Shown: positions 46,420-59,237 of the stretch, piece after piece
Numbering within the stretch: position 1 is the first letter of the stretch
How the letters are laid out: each line of letters opens with the position of its first letter
Assembly: GCF_030272615.1 (NCBI RefSeq)
Contig: NC_081409.1
Span: 21,082,260 to 21,146,259 of the forward strand
Source: Cryptomeria japonica
Taxonomy: Eukaryota > Streptophyta > Pinopsida > Cupressales > Cupressaceae
Length of the DNA stretch: 64,000 bases
Direction: 5' to 3'
Program-made: the position numbers and the translations under genes
Notes under the pieces: generated by a model
Seen by the model: the letters and a program-made list of their open reading frames with translations, nothing else
Told to the model about the DNA's origin: nothing
The model's database searches: none

Positions 46420-47050
46420 AATAATATATTGATTTGTAGTGAAATATATTATTGAGAAAGAAATGAGATTAATTATTTGATGTAAGTAGTCATTCTTAGT
46501 TTCTTTTATATGTATGAATTTAAGAATTTAAATAGATGAATAAATCATTACTTGAAATGTCAATAAATATGAATACTATTATAGTTAGGAATTTTATCAA
46601 GTAAAATTTAGATTGTTACTTTTGTGATTGTTAATGTAGGTTGCATCTAACATAATAACAATGAGAGCTCTATGAAAGAAAGAAGCCATACAAAGGGCAG
46701 TTGTAAGTTGATACAATATTTATAGAGTACTTTTAGTTCACCCATTTACTTTGTACAATTTCAAAATAGTCTACCTAAGCTCAATTATTATAGACAAAAT
46801 ATGATCTATTTCATCCAATATTTTTTAAATGTAATAGAATTACATACTTGTAATGAGGTTATATAATATTGTTTTCAAAAATAGTTCATTCAAATCATTC
46901 AATGTTTCAATTAGCAATCTGTATTTGAGAAAGGTCCAAAGGTACAACAAAATAAAGCCAAGTATATTTAATGGTCAAAGTTCTATGAATGCAATGTATA
47001 TATGTCTCATTTGTTATGATTAAGGTGCCATTAACCTTGTAAATCTTGTA
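46420..47050. repeat. Duplicated intergenic block, copy 2 (partner 42,018-42,655)
   Basis: Second copy of the 640-bp block, 4.4 kb from the first. The 2.3 kb preceding it includes the 45,885 repeat, so several duplicated pieces are clustered on the 3' side of the RLP gene. Confidence 0.85.
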
Positions 47051-48439
47051 TAATTAATTATTCCTTCTGTTTGTAAAATTCCATAATGGAATATGTACTC
47101 ACTAAGAAATGGTCTTATTTCAGCTAAATTTAGATCTCAATACCTAAAAAGGGGTGTGGGGGCACTTACCCCCCACTACTGTTGTCCCTCCAAGATTCTC
47201 CCTAGCAGGGGTTCTAGGGTAGTGCTCCCAAATGGAATTTTTTAGAAAATTGCATTGTAAAATTATATAATTTTTTAGTCAATCTAAATCATTCATCATT
47301 AGGTCATAGAAATTATGGTAGGATTCGTTTCCTTAGAAGAAAACACATTTTAATGAGGGCATTGTATTAAGATTGCGACAAGATAGAAAGTTCAGATAAA
47401 AGAATAGACGATGTTGAAATAAAGACAAAAAGTGAAGGGTGTTAGTGATGTATTGTAAACTCTATTGAAATTTATATAGACCAGTGCACATCTCTTCTTG
47501 TGTTTATTTTCTTCTCAAAAATATATTTCCACATAAATATTATATTTTTCGTATATTCTTTTATTTCCTTTGTTTTCCCTAATTTGTTTTCCTATTATCT
47601 CTATTTGGTTATGCATTGGATCAATAATTATAATTACTAAAACTAGATTATCATTCTATAGATGTTTACCTTTATTTCAAACTTTATTTACTTTGAAGAA
47701 GTTCATAAATGAAACTTTAAAACTTTTCTTCCATGTTCCTTTTCATTATTTACCTCAATCTAGTTTGTTTTTCTATTTTTGGTTTATCTTAATTTTTCCT
47801 TAGCAAAGATTTTAGTCTTTACGATATTTCCTTTAAATAAGGGTTTGTGAACTTCATCCTACGGAGGGGAGGAGATGTTCAATTGCTCAAAAACATATTG
47901 TAGAAAGATCACCCACAAATCAAGATATTTGCATTTTGAAATAGACATAAATTTGGTTGAACTATATTACCTGATCCAAAAAAATGATCCTATAATATAA
48001 CATATTTGTAAATTAAAAAAATATATTAATAAGAATCGTTAGAGATCAAAATAAATTATAATAAAACATAATAAATTTTAAAATAAAAATCAAATAATAT
48101 AAAAAATTAAATTAAATACTATAATTTTTAAAATAATAAAATGTACAATTTCATCCCTTAAAATTACATTTTACACATCAAATTATTTAATAAAACAAAA
48201 ACACTTAAAAAAAACTTCATATACACCGATGAAGAAAAAACAAAAATACACTAAAAAAGCTAAAACCAAGGAATCATTTTGAATTTCATATATCACCCCT
48301 TGAAATGTTTCTGTCATCATTAACACCAACAATTCCTAACACACCTCATGCTAATAAATTTGCATCGGCCATATACTAAAAGAAAACTTTGTCATTATAC
48401 TAACAAAACCCTCTATACAGTTGTATCTACTTTCATCTA
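47051..48439. other. Intergenic DNA 3' of the RLP gene
   Basis: A short GC-rich patch at 47,140-47,230 (ggggtgtgggggcactta ... ccctagcaggggttctaggg) stands out, but nothing can be assigned to it. The rest is AT-rich; 48,000-48,250 is nearly pure A/T. No gene seen. Confidence 0.4.
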
Positions 48440-51426
48440 TTAACCTCTTATACACCCATCAATAGCTAAAATTACAACATCATAAAAATCGAAGGCTCTC
48501 TTTCTCACCCTCTTATTTAAAGTCAATACTCCAATCACAACAGAGAATCCCAAACCATAACTCAATCCAAGTCCGACTGCCCATCCTATCATTTCACCAT
48601 CTGAATTCTTTGCTTCACCAATTCTCTCAATACTTGTGCAGTTGCCATAGCCAGAAGAGTTGTTGCAGACGCTTATATTGGTAAATGGAATCCCACTTAG
48701 CTTAAGATTGCCTAAGTAGGACGACTCCCCAAAAGTTAGGAACTGTCCTCCATGGGGTACTTTTCCATCAAGCATGTTGTAAGATAGATTCAAGAACTCC
48801 AAATAACTCAGGAACTCAAGTTCTAAGGGAATGTTGCCATTCAACCTGTTTAGCGAGAGGTCCAGAGACTCTAGTTGTTCCATGTGTCCCAATGTTTTTG
48901 GGATTCGGCCACTGAGATGATTCCTTGAAAGGTTAAGGGCTATCAAGCCTTGAAGAGATCCCATTTTAAAAGGAATGCTCCCTGATAAACTGTTGTTTGA
49001 AAGATCAATACATTTAAGAATAAAGAGAACTTTCACAAATTCAACATCCCAGCCTTTCCAGGAAATTTTGATCTGATTTGTATATGTAGCACCACTTGAA
49101 CTGTATTCTTCGAGATGGTTTGAATTATTCTGCGATGCATTGACCATTGCAAGCAGGTTTGTAAGGTTGCTTGGAATAGCTCCTGAAAGGTGGTTGCCAG
49201 AAAGATCCAGAATTTGAAGATTCGGAAGGCCAATTACCTGGCGTGGGATACTGCCATGAAAATGATTAGACCTTAAGACCAACACATGCAGCTGTGATAG
49301 CTTTCCAATCCAGTGGGGAAGGGTGCCTTCCAAATCATTATTTCCCAAATCCAATACTTGCAGAGATCGGCCTTCTGAAATGGATGAGGGAATAACTCCT
49401 CTCAAATGATTACCATTGAGCTTCAATGTATGCATGTTTGTAATGTTGCCCCACTCTGCTGGCAATTTACCTTCCAGATGATTTTCTGCCAAATCTAGAA
49501 CACTAAGAGAAGAACAATTCCTGGTTAAATGAGGATGAATGACACTGCTCAGCGTATTTTTTGAAAGGTCAAGAACCTGCAAATATGGAGTGCAAATAGA
49601 ATCTGGAATCGCTCCGCTAAGGTTATTCCGCGACAAGGATAAGAACCTTGCATTTTCAAGATACGCACCGATGTGACTAGGAATAGAACCATTAAACTGA
49701 TTCATCGACAGATCTAGCAGATAAGCACCAGCAGGAGGAAGAGGAAGAGAACCTTCCAAGCTATTATTGTGCAAATCTAGATAGTCAAAATACATGGGTA
49801 AGGTTAGTCTAGATGGCAATGACCCAGTTAATTGATTACAGCTAAGGTTCAAACTATAAAGGCTGGGTAAGTTCCATATCCAAGATGGAATATTTGTTTG
49901 GATACTGTTAGCAGATAGGTCCAGATCCCTCAAGTCGTATTGGGTCACAAGAAACGATGGAATTCTATCTAAATTGCAAGAGCCTAGTCCCAAAGAGGAA
50001 AGCTTAAACTGCGGAATCCATGTCGAATCAATGTTTACAGTCAACTGATTGTAAGAAAGATACAGGCTTTCAAGACTAGTGAGATTATCGAATACGGAAA
50101 GGGAAATGAGGCCGCTTAACCTATTGGAGCCGAGCCAAAGGCTTCTTAAGTTAACAAGATTTGAAATTGTAGATGGAATCGTACCATTCAATTCGTTGCC
50201 ATTAAGGTAAAGACTAACAAGGGAAGAAAGCGAGTCCAATGAAGGTGGGATTACCCCAGTTAACATGTTGTAGGACAGGTCCAATTCAACAAGTTTAGAG
50301 AGATTGAGTATGGAGACAGGAAACTCACCTTCAATAGAGATATCAGACAGATAAAGACTCTTCAAGGACGACACATTCCCTATAGCAGATGGAATCCCAC
50401 CTTCAATTCCGGTATATGATAGATCAAGACTTTGCAAGGACAACAAATTCCCTATAGAAGCTGGAATCTCACCTTCAATTCTGGTATCTGATAGATCAAG
50501 ACTTTGCAAGGACAACAAATTCCCTATAGAAGCTGGAATCTCACCTTCAATTCTGGTACCTGAAAGACGAAGATGCTCCAAGCATGAGATATTCCATATA
50601 GCAGATGGAATTCGGCCCTTGATGGCTGTCCCTGAAAGAACAATCCTGGTTAGTGACAAAGAAGAGTTTCGTTGTCCAAGGAAAGAAATGTCTCCTCCAA
50701 GATTCTCATTCCAAGAGAGATCAAGAGAGAGCAAGCGCCCAGTCACATTTTCAAACCAAGCTGGTATATGTGCTGACAAATAGTTCGCTGATAGATCGAG
50801 ATGAAGGAGAGAGGTGAGGTTGAGAAGGGAATTGGGAATTTGTCCTCCAAGCCCACAGTCAGACATGCGGAGTTTTTGAAGGTTGAGTAGACTGCCAACA
50901 GCTTCACCCCACTCTTTGCTTGCAGAGATATTCACTTCAGCAAGAGAGAGGTATTCCAAGCTCACCAGATTTGATAAGCTTTCCAAACTCACATAAAATT
51001 CCCGTACATAACCAGAGAGGAATGATTTACATAACCAGCAAATGACAAGTCAAGAAAAGTGAGACTCTAATACTTTCGATTATGGGGAGGACTGAATTTA
51101 CCCTTGAAGAGGTTGTGACTGAGATCGAGGTGCTCCAACCGTGCAAGTTGGAACAGCGATGAACTGATGTTACCCTCCAAATAGTATGCACTCAAATCCA
51201 GGCGAGAAACATGACCTGTGCGGAGATTACAACTGACCCCTCTCCACGTGCAGCAATTGAATCCGTGCCAGGAAAAGAGAGTGTTATCCTCATCTACAAC
51301 TGCTGCCTTGAAATCGAGGAGAAGATTTCTTTCAGGGAGGGGGCATGCAATTGCAGGGGAAGTGAAGCAGCATAATATTGTTATGATTGCAAATGCAACT
51401 CTGCCACATGAAAACGTAGCTTCCAT
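48440..51426 (-). pseudogene. LRR receptor-like protein (RLP), disrupted near the N terminus
   Basis: RLPs are plasma-membrane receptors with outside LRRs and no kinase, used in immunity or development. The likely start is the ATG at 51,424-51,426, because a clean signal peptide follows (VAFAIITILCCFTSPAIA). Then an LRR N-cap (NLLLDFKAAVVDEDNTLFSWHGFNCCTWRGVSC), two LRRs, an in-frame TAG at 51,067-51,069, more LRR text in the same frame (SLTFLDLSFAG), and a frameshift near 51,000. From 50,992 to 48,440 the frame is open for 850 codons. It carries 29 LRRs, with a non-LRR island (about residues 620-660, NNSNHLEEYSSSGATY) before the last four. After these come a short cap, a membrane helix (about 803-825) and a 25-residue tail. 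About 995 codons overall, a usual RLP size. With only two lesions, recent loss or a sequence error are both possible. Confidence 0.88.
50378..50593 (-). repeat. 72-bp LRR-coding tandem repeat inside the RLP
   Basis: Three units start exactly 72 bp apart (50,378, 50,450, 50,522), each one 24-residue LRR. Units 1 and 2 share their distal halves almost perfectly, and units 2 and 3 their proximal halves (ctatagaagctggaatctca). This is the mark of recent in-register expansion. Confidence 0.9.
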
Positions 51427-51630
51427 TGTTTTGGAAACTAAAATTCTTATTATCTTTACTTTGAAAGAAAAGAGATGATCAGAAATCATGGGAAAAGAAT
51501 GATGAATATATCGCTAACTGTGGCTATAAAGTGTTGTTGTGTGAAGAGTGCTGCGTAATATTTTTGTCATTTTCAATGGGTGGAAAAGTCATGTGCGAGG
51601 AAAGAAGATTCTAACACATGGAAGCTTAAC

Positions 51631-52075
51631 AATTTTAACATGCATAATGAGATTTATCTTCATGAACATTTACACAATATATAAATTTGCATCTATAACA
51701 TAAGAAAATAATTGTAAGAATATATTTTGACATAAGAAAAATAGGAAAGATAGGAGGAAATACAAACATTTATCTTCCTTGGGAGTATACTATGTACCCA
51801 ACATGTAGATTAATAAGATTGTTTATTCTATTTTTTAAATTCAATCTTAATATAAACCTTTGTCTCTATATTTTAGATTATTATCTCTTGGACCACCTAA
51901 GATCTAGATCATTGGTATCAAAATGGTTCATATCCCATCTCCCTACAATGTTGCAATGGTTCTAAGGATTATGATAGTTTGGTAAATATTTTTGTTATCA
52001 CTATAAGGTAGAAGCACGTAATTTTTTTTCTTCTCTAAGAAATTATATTTTCTTTTTTGTATTTATTGAGACCAC
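51631..52075. repeat. RLP-upstream duplicated block, copy 1 (partner 59,238-59,715)
   Basis: About 450 bp upstream of the RLP start match 59,238-59,715 in the same orientation. Shared words are tatcttccttgggagtatac, ctcttggaccacctaagatc and ctacaatgttgcaatgg. It may hold ancestral upstream sequence of the RLP genes; no motif was assigned. Confidence 0.8.
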
Positions 52076-53590
52076 AAGAATCAGGTAGTCCCCTATAAAT
52101 TGTAGTACACTAGGTAAAATTTTTAATGTAACCTATGATGTTCGTGCAACATGACCTTTAGTAGCATGTGGGCTACAAGAGACTAGAGCTTGTGATCTCG
52201 TGCCTACCATAGGAAGCTCTCACCAATTAAGCTAGGTGCCAAGCCTTGTCTTGTGTATTTTTTTTTATCCCTTTCTACTATTTGTATATTTTTACTTTCT
52301 TCATTCCTTAGGTTTTATGGAGGAACTATGTGGTATTATCCATTTCATTCTTAAGTTGATAAATGGGATATTATGTTTATATTTAAGAATTTAGCTTTCC
52401 ATATACTCATTGTGTTTTCTGGAGAGATTATTACACTATTGACAAATCTATTTTCTTCATATCTTACAATCCTTTCTTCAATGAGATGACATTTATTTAA
52501 TATGTCAAAAAAATAGCATTTTTTATATACGGTTCCACATTTTTGTTAGGAACATGGTGTCTCAACCTTGCAAATACATAATTTTCCTATTTATAGTAAT
52601 TTAATATTTCAGCACGAATTGGTCTAAAATTTACCCCAGAGCTCTGGATTACTAAATAAGCATGTTGGTAAAATTTATTCTCAAGATCATGCCTAGATTT
52701 GAACACATTAAGTTTTCCATTTTTTAAAGTTTGAAAAAAAGCTTCAAAGTCAATTCTAAACACCTTAGAGGCATTTTTGGGTCTGAAAGTGGTTTTAACT
52801 AACATATTGGGTTTTAGATTGATAGAGAACGTCATGTTATTTTTTACTCTTGAAGTGGTTTGTCAATCAAACTCTCATATCAAAATTTATGACCTCTAGA
52901 ACTTGGGTCTCTTGAAATGGGAAATATAAAAATGTATTGGATCGTAAATGAGTTGTAAAAGGGAGTTACATGTGTTGGTGTGTGTTTTAAAACATCATAA
53001 GGAATCTTCAATTAAAAACAATTTGGACACCACTTTTAGCTGGTTTTAGCTCATGTATTTGTAATAACATTTGATAGTTTCTTGTATTGTCCATTTGACA
53101 GTTTCTTGTATGTTATATCCTATAAACTAGGTGCATGAGATAGAGGTTATTTGTAAGAGTCTTATAGATATTCAATTACCTTTTGATGTCTATTTATTGA
53201 TACTTCTAAGAGAAACTTTCTATCCAAGTATATTGTATTGTTTTATTTTTTTCTAAATAATAAATTGGGTATCTTTGGAGTGTGCTATTTTGCTTTTGAA
53301 ATGATTTTCTCAATGTAAACAATTATTTTTGGTATGGATGTCATTTTTTATATCCTATAAATTAAGTGCATGAGATGGAGGTTATGTGTAAGAGCCTTAT
53401 AGTTATTCAATTGCCTTTGGATGTCTAGTTAGTGATATTTCTAAAACCCAATAAAAAATTAACCAAACACTTCCTTAACACATTTTACCCTGCACTATTC
53501 TAGCACATAAATTCATCAAATCATGAATGTTTATAACAATAATATCAATATCATTAAGAAGAATCAAATAGTAAAATAATAGTATAAGAT
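52076..53590. other. Intergenic DNA with a ~105-bp direct repeat
   Basis: Segments 53,113-53,215 and 53,349-53,450 are near copies (tatcctataaactaggtgcatgag ... gatgtctatt). Apart from this, AT-rich DNA with no gene seen. Confidence 0.5.
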
Positions 53591-54245
53591 TGTTGTGTCA
53601 TAAATTGTACATCCTTAATTGGGTGGTACAATTCGATGCTTAGGTTAGCACCTGCCTTAGTGTGTTGCATTTTGCATTTTAAATTCCCTTTAAGCATTTA
53701 ATTAATTAATTTAATTTAATCTAAAATCCTCTTTTATCACTTCACACATCATAAAAATGTGCCCTTAACTATAAGTGAGCCCCTTTTTATTTTATCTTTT
53801 TAATTAATTCATTCATCAAAGCCCTAATTATGTCATATTTCGACCTTCAAGGCTTCATTTTGCATATCTAAACATCTTGAATCATCGTATCAACTTGGGG
53901 ATCACCTTATAATCACGATACCTTGCACCCCTAAAAATTTGGAAAAACATTGGTCAGACCGATGTGGTTAACATCAGCCCCTATGTTTTCTCCTCGAATT
54001 CCAGGATCATGTTTTGGAAATATTATAATTTTTAAAATCAACTTGGTGTGAAATTATATGATTTCTAGCTCGGTCTATGATAAAAAATTAAGTTAGGGTT
54101 TCATACACATAACATTTCCTTTCCTCATTTGAAGGATCTGACAACTCTAGGAATTGAAGGAGCCTCTTATGATGTGAAAGTGCAAGTTTATGTGAAGTAT
54201 TCATTTAGAAAATCAAGCTTCTTATCAAGTATACATCAACCATTT
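53591..54245 (+). repeat. Possible LTR start of an unidentified retroelement
   Basis: tgttgtgtcataaattgtac at 53,591 resembles the element-sense LTR start of the gag-only family (tgtagtgtcctaaaattgtg) and the minus-strand reading at 30,718 (tgtgtcataaattg). No LTR end, PBS or partner was found, so this is only a lead. Confidence 0.3.
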
Positions 54246-55930
54246 TCTATTGAACACTAGATGTCATTGAGAGGGGGGCTGAATCAGTGATTTCCAAACT
54301 TAATCCTTTTCTAGCCTATGTGTGTAAACCGGTTAACAGATCTAGCATAAAGAAGACATACCAATGAGAAGGGAGAATGACACAAATGCAACCACACATA
54401 AAAGGGACACCACATAACACCATATGTATGAGGAAAACCCAAGATGGGAAAAACCTCGGTGAGAAATACTGTTGGAGACTATTGCTCCAATCCAGCTTCA
54501 CAATGAAACATTCAGTTACAACATTTAGGGCACCAACCCAAGGAGTACCACTCCTCCTTTAGGGCACCAACCCAAGGAGCACCACTCCTGCTTTAGGGCA
54601 CCAACCCAAGGATCACCAACCCTTTATTTTAGGGCACCAACCCAAGGAGCACCAACCCCAGCACTAAGCTCCAACTCAGTGAGCTACAATAAAGATATAT
54701 CGGATACAAAAGTAATATCTGTATTACAAAATAACTTTATAACTCTTATGCAAATCTCTCTATCGGTTCTCCTCTCTTCAATCCTTTGTCGGTTCTTTTC
54801 TCACCTTCTCACTGCAACAACCTTATCTCCTGCTGCAACTCACTCTCTATTGCAACTATATTGGTTCATCATCTTCTCCTTCTCTATCAGTTTTGCTTCC
54901 TCTCTGTCACACTGTTGTTAGGATCACCAACCAATCACACACCCTGGTTCATCTACTGGTTCATAGACCCTGCTAGTTATAACCTAGTCAATTTGCCTTC
55001 AACCTTTCACTTTGCTTCTCTTTTGTTGGAGCACCTAAACTAGTCAACACACATGCCAACCTACCTCATGCAAATCTTTATTAGATGGGAGCCTTCTACA
55101 TCTGTACTTTGTCAATATTACCAGTGGACATACTTACCGGTAAACACCTTGATGGCATCATGTCATCAATCTTCACCAATATCCCTCTGCCTTCTTCTAC
55201 TCAAACTTGCCTTCTTCATAGATAGACTGGGTCTCCTATCAATAAGTTTGTCATAGTGATAAACATATCCTTCAATCTTTTTACCAACAACTCATCATTG
55301 TCTACCCGGTTGACCTGATGCATATCCCAGATCTCATGCACCTAAGGCAACTTAGTGTTTCACTAGTTGATCTGGTGTGAGCCTTCAAACACTTGCCTTT
55401 AACTCTTTTATCTTATCTCCGAGAGTGGATCCTTGTCATCTGCATCCTGCAATGCACCAATGTGGCTTCCCTGTTTGAGCAACATATATTCAAACAAGCA
55501 TATGTGAACTGGTTGGGAACATTAACTGCCAGTCATCTCTTCAAATGGTGACTACATCTTTATCTGGTGGGAATCCTACAGTTTCATATCCACACATCGT
55601 ACCGATGGCCTCCCCATACTTAACTACCAGTATTGATATGATTTTGGTAACATTACCCCTCTTCATCACAATCAATAGCCTAACATTTTGCCCTCATACA
55701 GATGTCATCATTTACCAGTTGTTATATCATATCAGCCTCATATCCATATCTTCAACAAAAGTCAAACACTAACTTGTGTGTTGGTGACTCCAATGGACAT
55801 TGTGGTGAATGACACACTCTTCCTTACCGGATACCATCCTATACTAGTTGACATAAATGACAACACAATACCAATATTTTCATCATCAATTGAAGCTTTG
55901 AAGATATTGAAGAATAATAGATGACTAAAT
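54246..55930 (+). other. Repeat-derived block of unknown retroelement type
   Basis: It begins with gagaggggggctgaatcagt and contains a small minisatellite (separate entry), followed by CT-rich sequence with no stable frame. The open frames here are short and low complexity (SLSVLLSSILCRFF and similar). Composition differs from the AT-rich flanks, suggesting inserted repetitive DNA, but no LTR pair or coding motif identifies it. Confidence 0.35.
54524..54661 (+). repeat. Four-copy 34-36 bp minisatellite
   Basis: Units start at 54,524, 54,558, 54,592 and 54,628, each opening tttagggcaccaacccaagg; the second halves vary (agtaccactcctcc, agcaccactcctgc and others). Confidence 0.9.
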
Positions 55931-56219
55931 GTTGATTGACTTGAACCTCTCCCTTAGGGTTTGGTATGATTTAATGTTATTTTCATATCTTTTGTATGAG
56001 TTTCACAATAGTTATTTTCAGATCTACATTGGTGGTTTAGATAAACTTTTGTATTTTTTATTTCAAGCATTCTCATTTACATCATGTTCACTTAGGGTTG
56101 TATGCTCATATCATAGGATGGAACTCTTATTCTTATATTTTAGCACATTTAGGATCTTATACACACATAAGGTTCTTGCACATAAACTTTCAATATATTA
56201 TTGGCTATTGTGGAGGTGA
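55931..56219. other. Intergenic DNA
   Basis: Nothing recognised; an open frame of 96 codons on the plus strand has no domain-like content. Confidence 0.35.
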
Positions 56220-56600
56220 AAATCACCAAAATGAGGGGTTTGAGTAAGGTCAAACACTATATAGCCACCCACACACCATTTTTCATGTTTCAAGTCAAGG
56301 TATAGGAATCTGATGGATGCACAATCTTTCAAAAAGATAGAAGTCACAAGTGCAGTCCCAGATCCAAAAATAGGCCCCAGAACACTAGGACCAAGGCGTC
56401 CAACACCCTAGTGCTCAACATTTTTCTCATTTTTTAGAAGTTCAACTTGCAAGGTTCTTAATCTATAGTTTTCAAGATTCCAACTGCAGTATTAGGGACC
56501 AATGCACCTAGCACCCTGGTCATGCTCAATCAGGCTCAAATTTTGGTGATAGGTGCACATCTGAGTTTAATATCTTGTTCTATACTTTGTATCTTACTGT
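56220..56600 (-). repeat. Possible diverged LTR fragment of the gag-only family
   Basis: The text ccaaaaataggccccagaacactaggaccaaggcg (56,353-56,388, shown in part) and gggaccaatgcacctagcac echo the cccaaaatagggccagggaccagggcgctgg block of LTRs A-D in the same order, after a TATA-like element at 56,239. Divergence is heavy and ends are not defined. Confidence 0.35.
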
Positions 56601-56892
56601 CAGATCTGTATTTTGATGTATTTCAGTTTACATCTCCACTTTAAGTCATTTCCCTAGCTTAATTTATCATAAAATTACATTTTACACATCTCCTTTTCAT
56701 AGAAGCAAACAAATATAAACCCTAAAGATATTCCTTGACTCTCTCTTACAACAAGTAGTGAAAGTGAATCATTTCCTTAGGCTCTTTTGTATTCCAATGT
56801 GTGCATGAGAGTGGGATTAGGTCTTAGTTTACTAGATTCCATTTTCATCCTACACAAAGATCAATAATTTGGAAGTGTGACTAAATTAACTT

Positions 56893-57793
56893 GACCTAAA
56901 TTGCAAGAAACTAGTCCCAAAGACGGAAGCTTGAACTATGGAATTCATGTTGAATAAATATTTACAATTAAGTGTTTGGTAGAAGGATGTGACCCTTTTA
57001 GTCTAATGAGATTATCAAATATAGAAAGGGAAATGAAGCCACTTAAACTATTGCAGTTGAGCCAAAGGCTTCTTCAATTATCAAGATTTGACATTGTAGA
57101 TGTAATCATACCATTTGGTTCATTGGCATAAAGGTGAATACTAAAAAGGCAAGAAAATGTGTCCAATGAAGGTGGGATTACCCCAGTTGACATGTTTTAG
57201 GATAGCTAGATAAATTCAACAAGTTTAGAGAGATTGACCATGGAGTGAGGAATATCAACTTCAATAGAGGTATCATACGGATCAAGGCACTTAAAGGATG
57301 ACACATTCCCTATGGCAGATGGAATCTCACCATCAATTCTGGTATCTAAGAGAATAAGATCCTTCAAGGATGACACATTCCCTATAGCAGATGGAATCTT
57401 ACCATCAATTCTGGTATCTAAGAGAATAAGATCCTTCAAGGATGACATATTCCCTATAGCATCTGGAATCTCACCTTCGATAGAAGTATCATACATATAA
57501 AGACTCTCCAAGGATGACATATTCCCTATAGAAAGTGGAATCTCACCTTCAATTTTGATAGTTGAGAGAGGAGGATCCTTCAAAGATGACATATTCCCTA
57601 TAGCAGTTGGAATCTCACCTTTAATTTTGGTCACTAATAAATCAAGATTTTGCAAGGAAAATAAATTCCCTATAGAAGTTGTAATCTTACCTTCAATTCT
57701 TGTTTGTGAATCTTGTACATTTAAAAGAAAAAAATTATAGTCATGCATAAAGTAGAAACATCCTTTTGTTGAAACTGATTCAAGGATTGGCAA
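56893..57793 (-). pseudogene. Truncated RLP paralogue with expanded LRRs
   Basis: Plus-strand positions 56,893-57,235 follow 49,968-50,310 of the RLP gene with many substitutions and stops. From 57,236 the minus strand is open for 195 codons of LRR protein (GEIPTAIGNMSSLKD, GEIPSAIGNVSSLKD and so on) in strict 72-bp units starting at 57,236, 57,308, 57,380, 57,452, 57,524, 57,596 and 57,668. Units at 57,308 and 57,380 differ at only about three positions. Signal peptide, N-cap, the C-terminal half, island, membrane helix and tail are absent, so it cannot encode a receptor. The first ~35 codons of the open frame (MPILESVSTKGCFYF) are not LRR sequence. Confidence 0.85.
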
Positions 57794-59237
57794 GAAAATT
57801 TTGATTTTCTTTGTTTTAATTTTTTTCTTTAATTATGATATTGTTTATGTCCATTCATAATGTAATAGAAAAAATTGTGTATTCAAGTTTATGTCCATCC
57901 ATAATGTAATTGAAAAAATTTTGTATTCATGTCCTTTTCTTTTATGTTTTAGGTCTACTTTGATTAGGTTGTCTTTTATGTATTGATTATTATATGTCGT
58001 AGCATACTTTTAATTAGAATTTCAATAATTTTATCCTAATATAATTCCATCTCCATGCATCTCAAAGGTATGAACATGATAAATAATCTCCACCATTAGC
58101 TGACATGAGTTTTCCCTAGTCCATGAAGAATTGATATTGTTGCTTTTGATTTTAGGAATGTATACTTGTCAATCGACATTTTGGTAAATTAATGGTGTGA
58201 TGCAAAATTTTGATTGAAAAAAAAATGCAATTGAAACAAAATTAATCATATCTAATATGCACCATTCATTATCCTAGTTTAGACCCACAAATACATAAAT
58301 GACATAGGCCACTTCTATGCATGCATATATTAACCAAACACTTTAAAATTGGGTTGATAGGTTCATCCATTTTTAACCATCATGATTCAATTAGATTGTA
58401 ATTTATTCCACATTACAAGCTACGTTAGTGTATTTAAACACTAACCTTCATTTAAAATATCATCAGATAATTAAAATAATATTCACATGAATGCATAATA
58501 TAAACATCATGGAACATCCTAGTAAGGGCATCACTAGCATGCAACATCATTCTAGGTATCAGACATACTTTCTTAATGTCTTTAATCATAGTTTGTCGCC
58601 ATTAATTTAGTCCACTTAATGGGTAAGCTAATGAGAACATAACCCTTGCTTACTAAGTTCCTAAATGGCATGCCTATAAACACTACCCTACTTGATTCAT
58701 GTGCTACTACACAATATTATGCACTAGTGTTAATCATATCCAAAATAATACACATTTGGGCATGCAACTCCATGCACATTGTTCTAATAATCATGTCACA
58801 CCAACACATGTAATTCCCTTTAACATTCATGCTTCACATTTTATATCAGGAATCATACAACATCATCAAATATAGCTCCTTGATTCATGCACCATTCTTG
58901 TAACACTCAGACTTAATGGGCCACAACTCATAAGAAACATCTTGAATCTTGAATAACTTTTTATATTATGTGTCACTTGTGAAATATTAAGGATCATGCC
59001 ACAAAACATTATGGATAATTCTATTTGAGTTTCATGCTACATTTGTAATTATTCCTATTAATGAACACATGACATATTTTATATTTTAATACATATTATC
59101 ACACAACATTTTAAAATACCACTCATCACTCCAACACAAATTTTGGAGTCATTACTTAAGACTGGTTATCTATTTTCATATTGTAAAACTAGAATTCTAA
59201 GCATCAAAAGATAAAATGCTACATATTCAAGCCCAAT
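57794..59237. other. AT-rich intergenic DNA
   Basis: A short word (tttatgtccatccataatgtaat) occurs twice at 57,846 and 57,890. Nothing else recognised. Confidence 0.4.

Noticed and set aside
48440-50992. Receptor-like kinase
   Set aside because: The protein ends 25 residues after the membrane helix and no kinase motif follows on either side; it is an RLP.
50993-51069. Intron joining the two RLP frames
   Set aside because: LRR-type sequence continues in frame after the TAG, and donor-acceptor pairs here would give an intron of under 40 bases.
54524-54661. Plant telomere repeat (tttaggg)
   Set aside because: The heptamer occurs only once per 34-36 bp unit; it is part of an unrelated minisatellite.
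54679-55924. Run of overlapping plus-strand frames
   Set aside because: Frames shift constantly and are CT-rich low complexity; no protein family motif is present.
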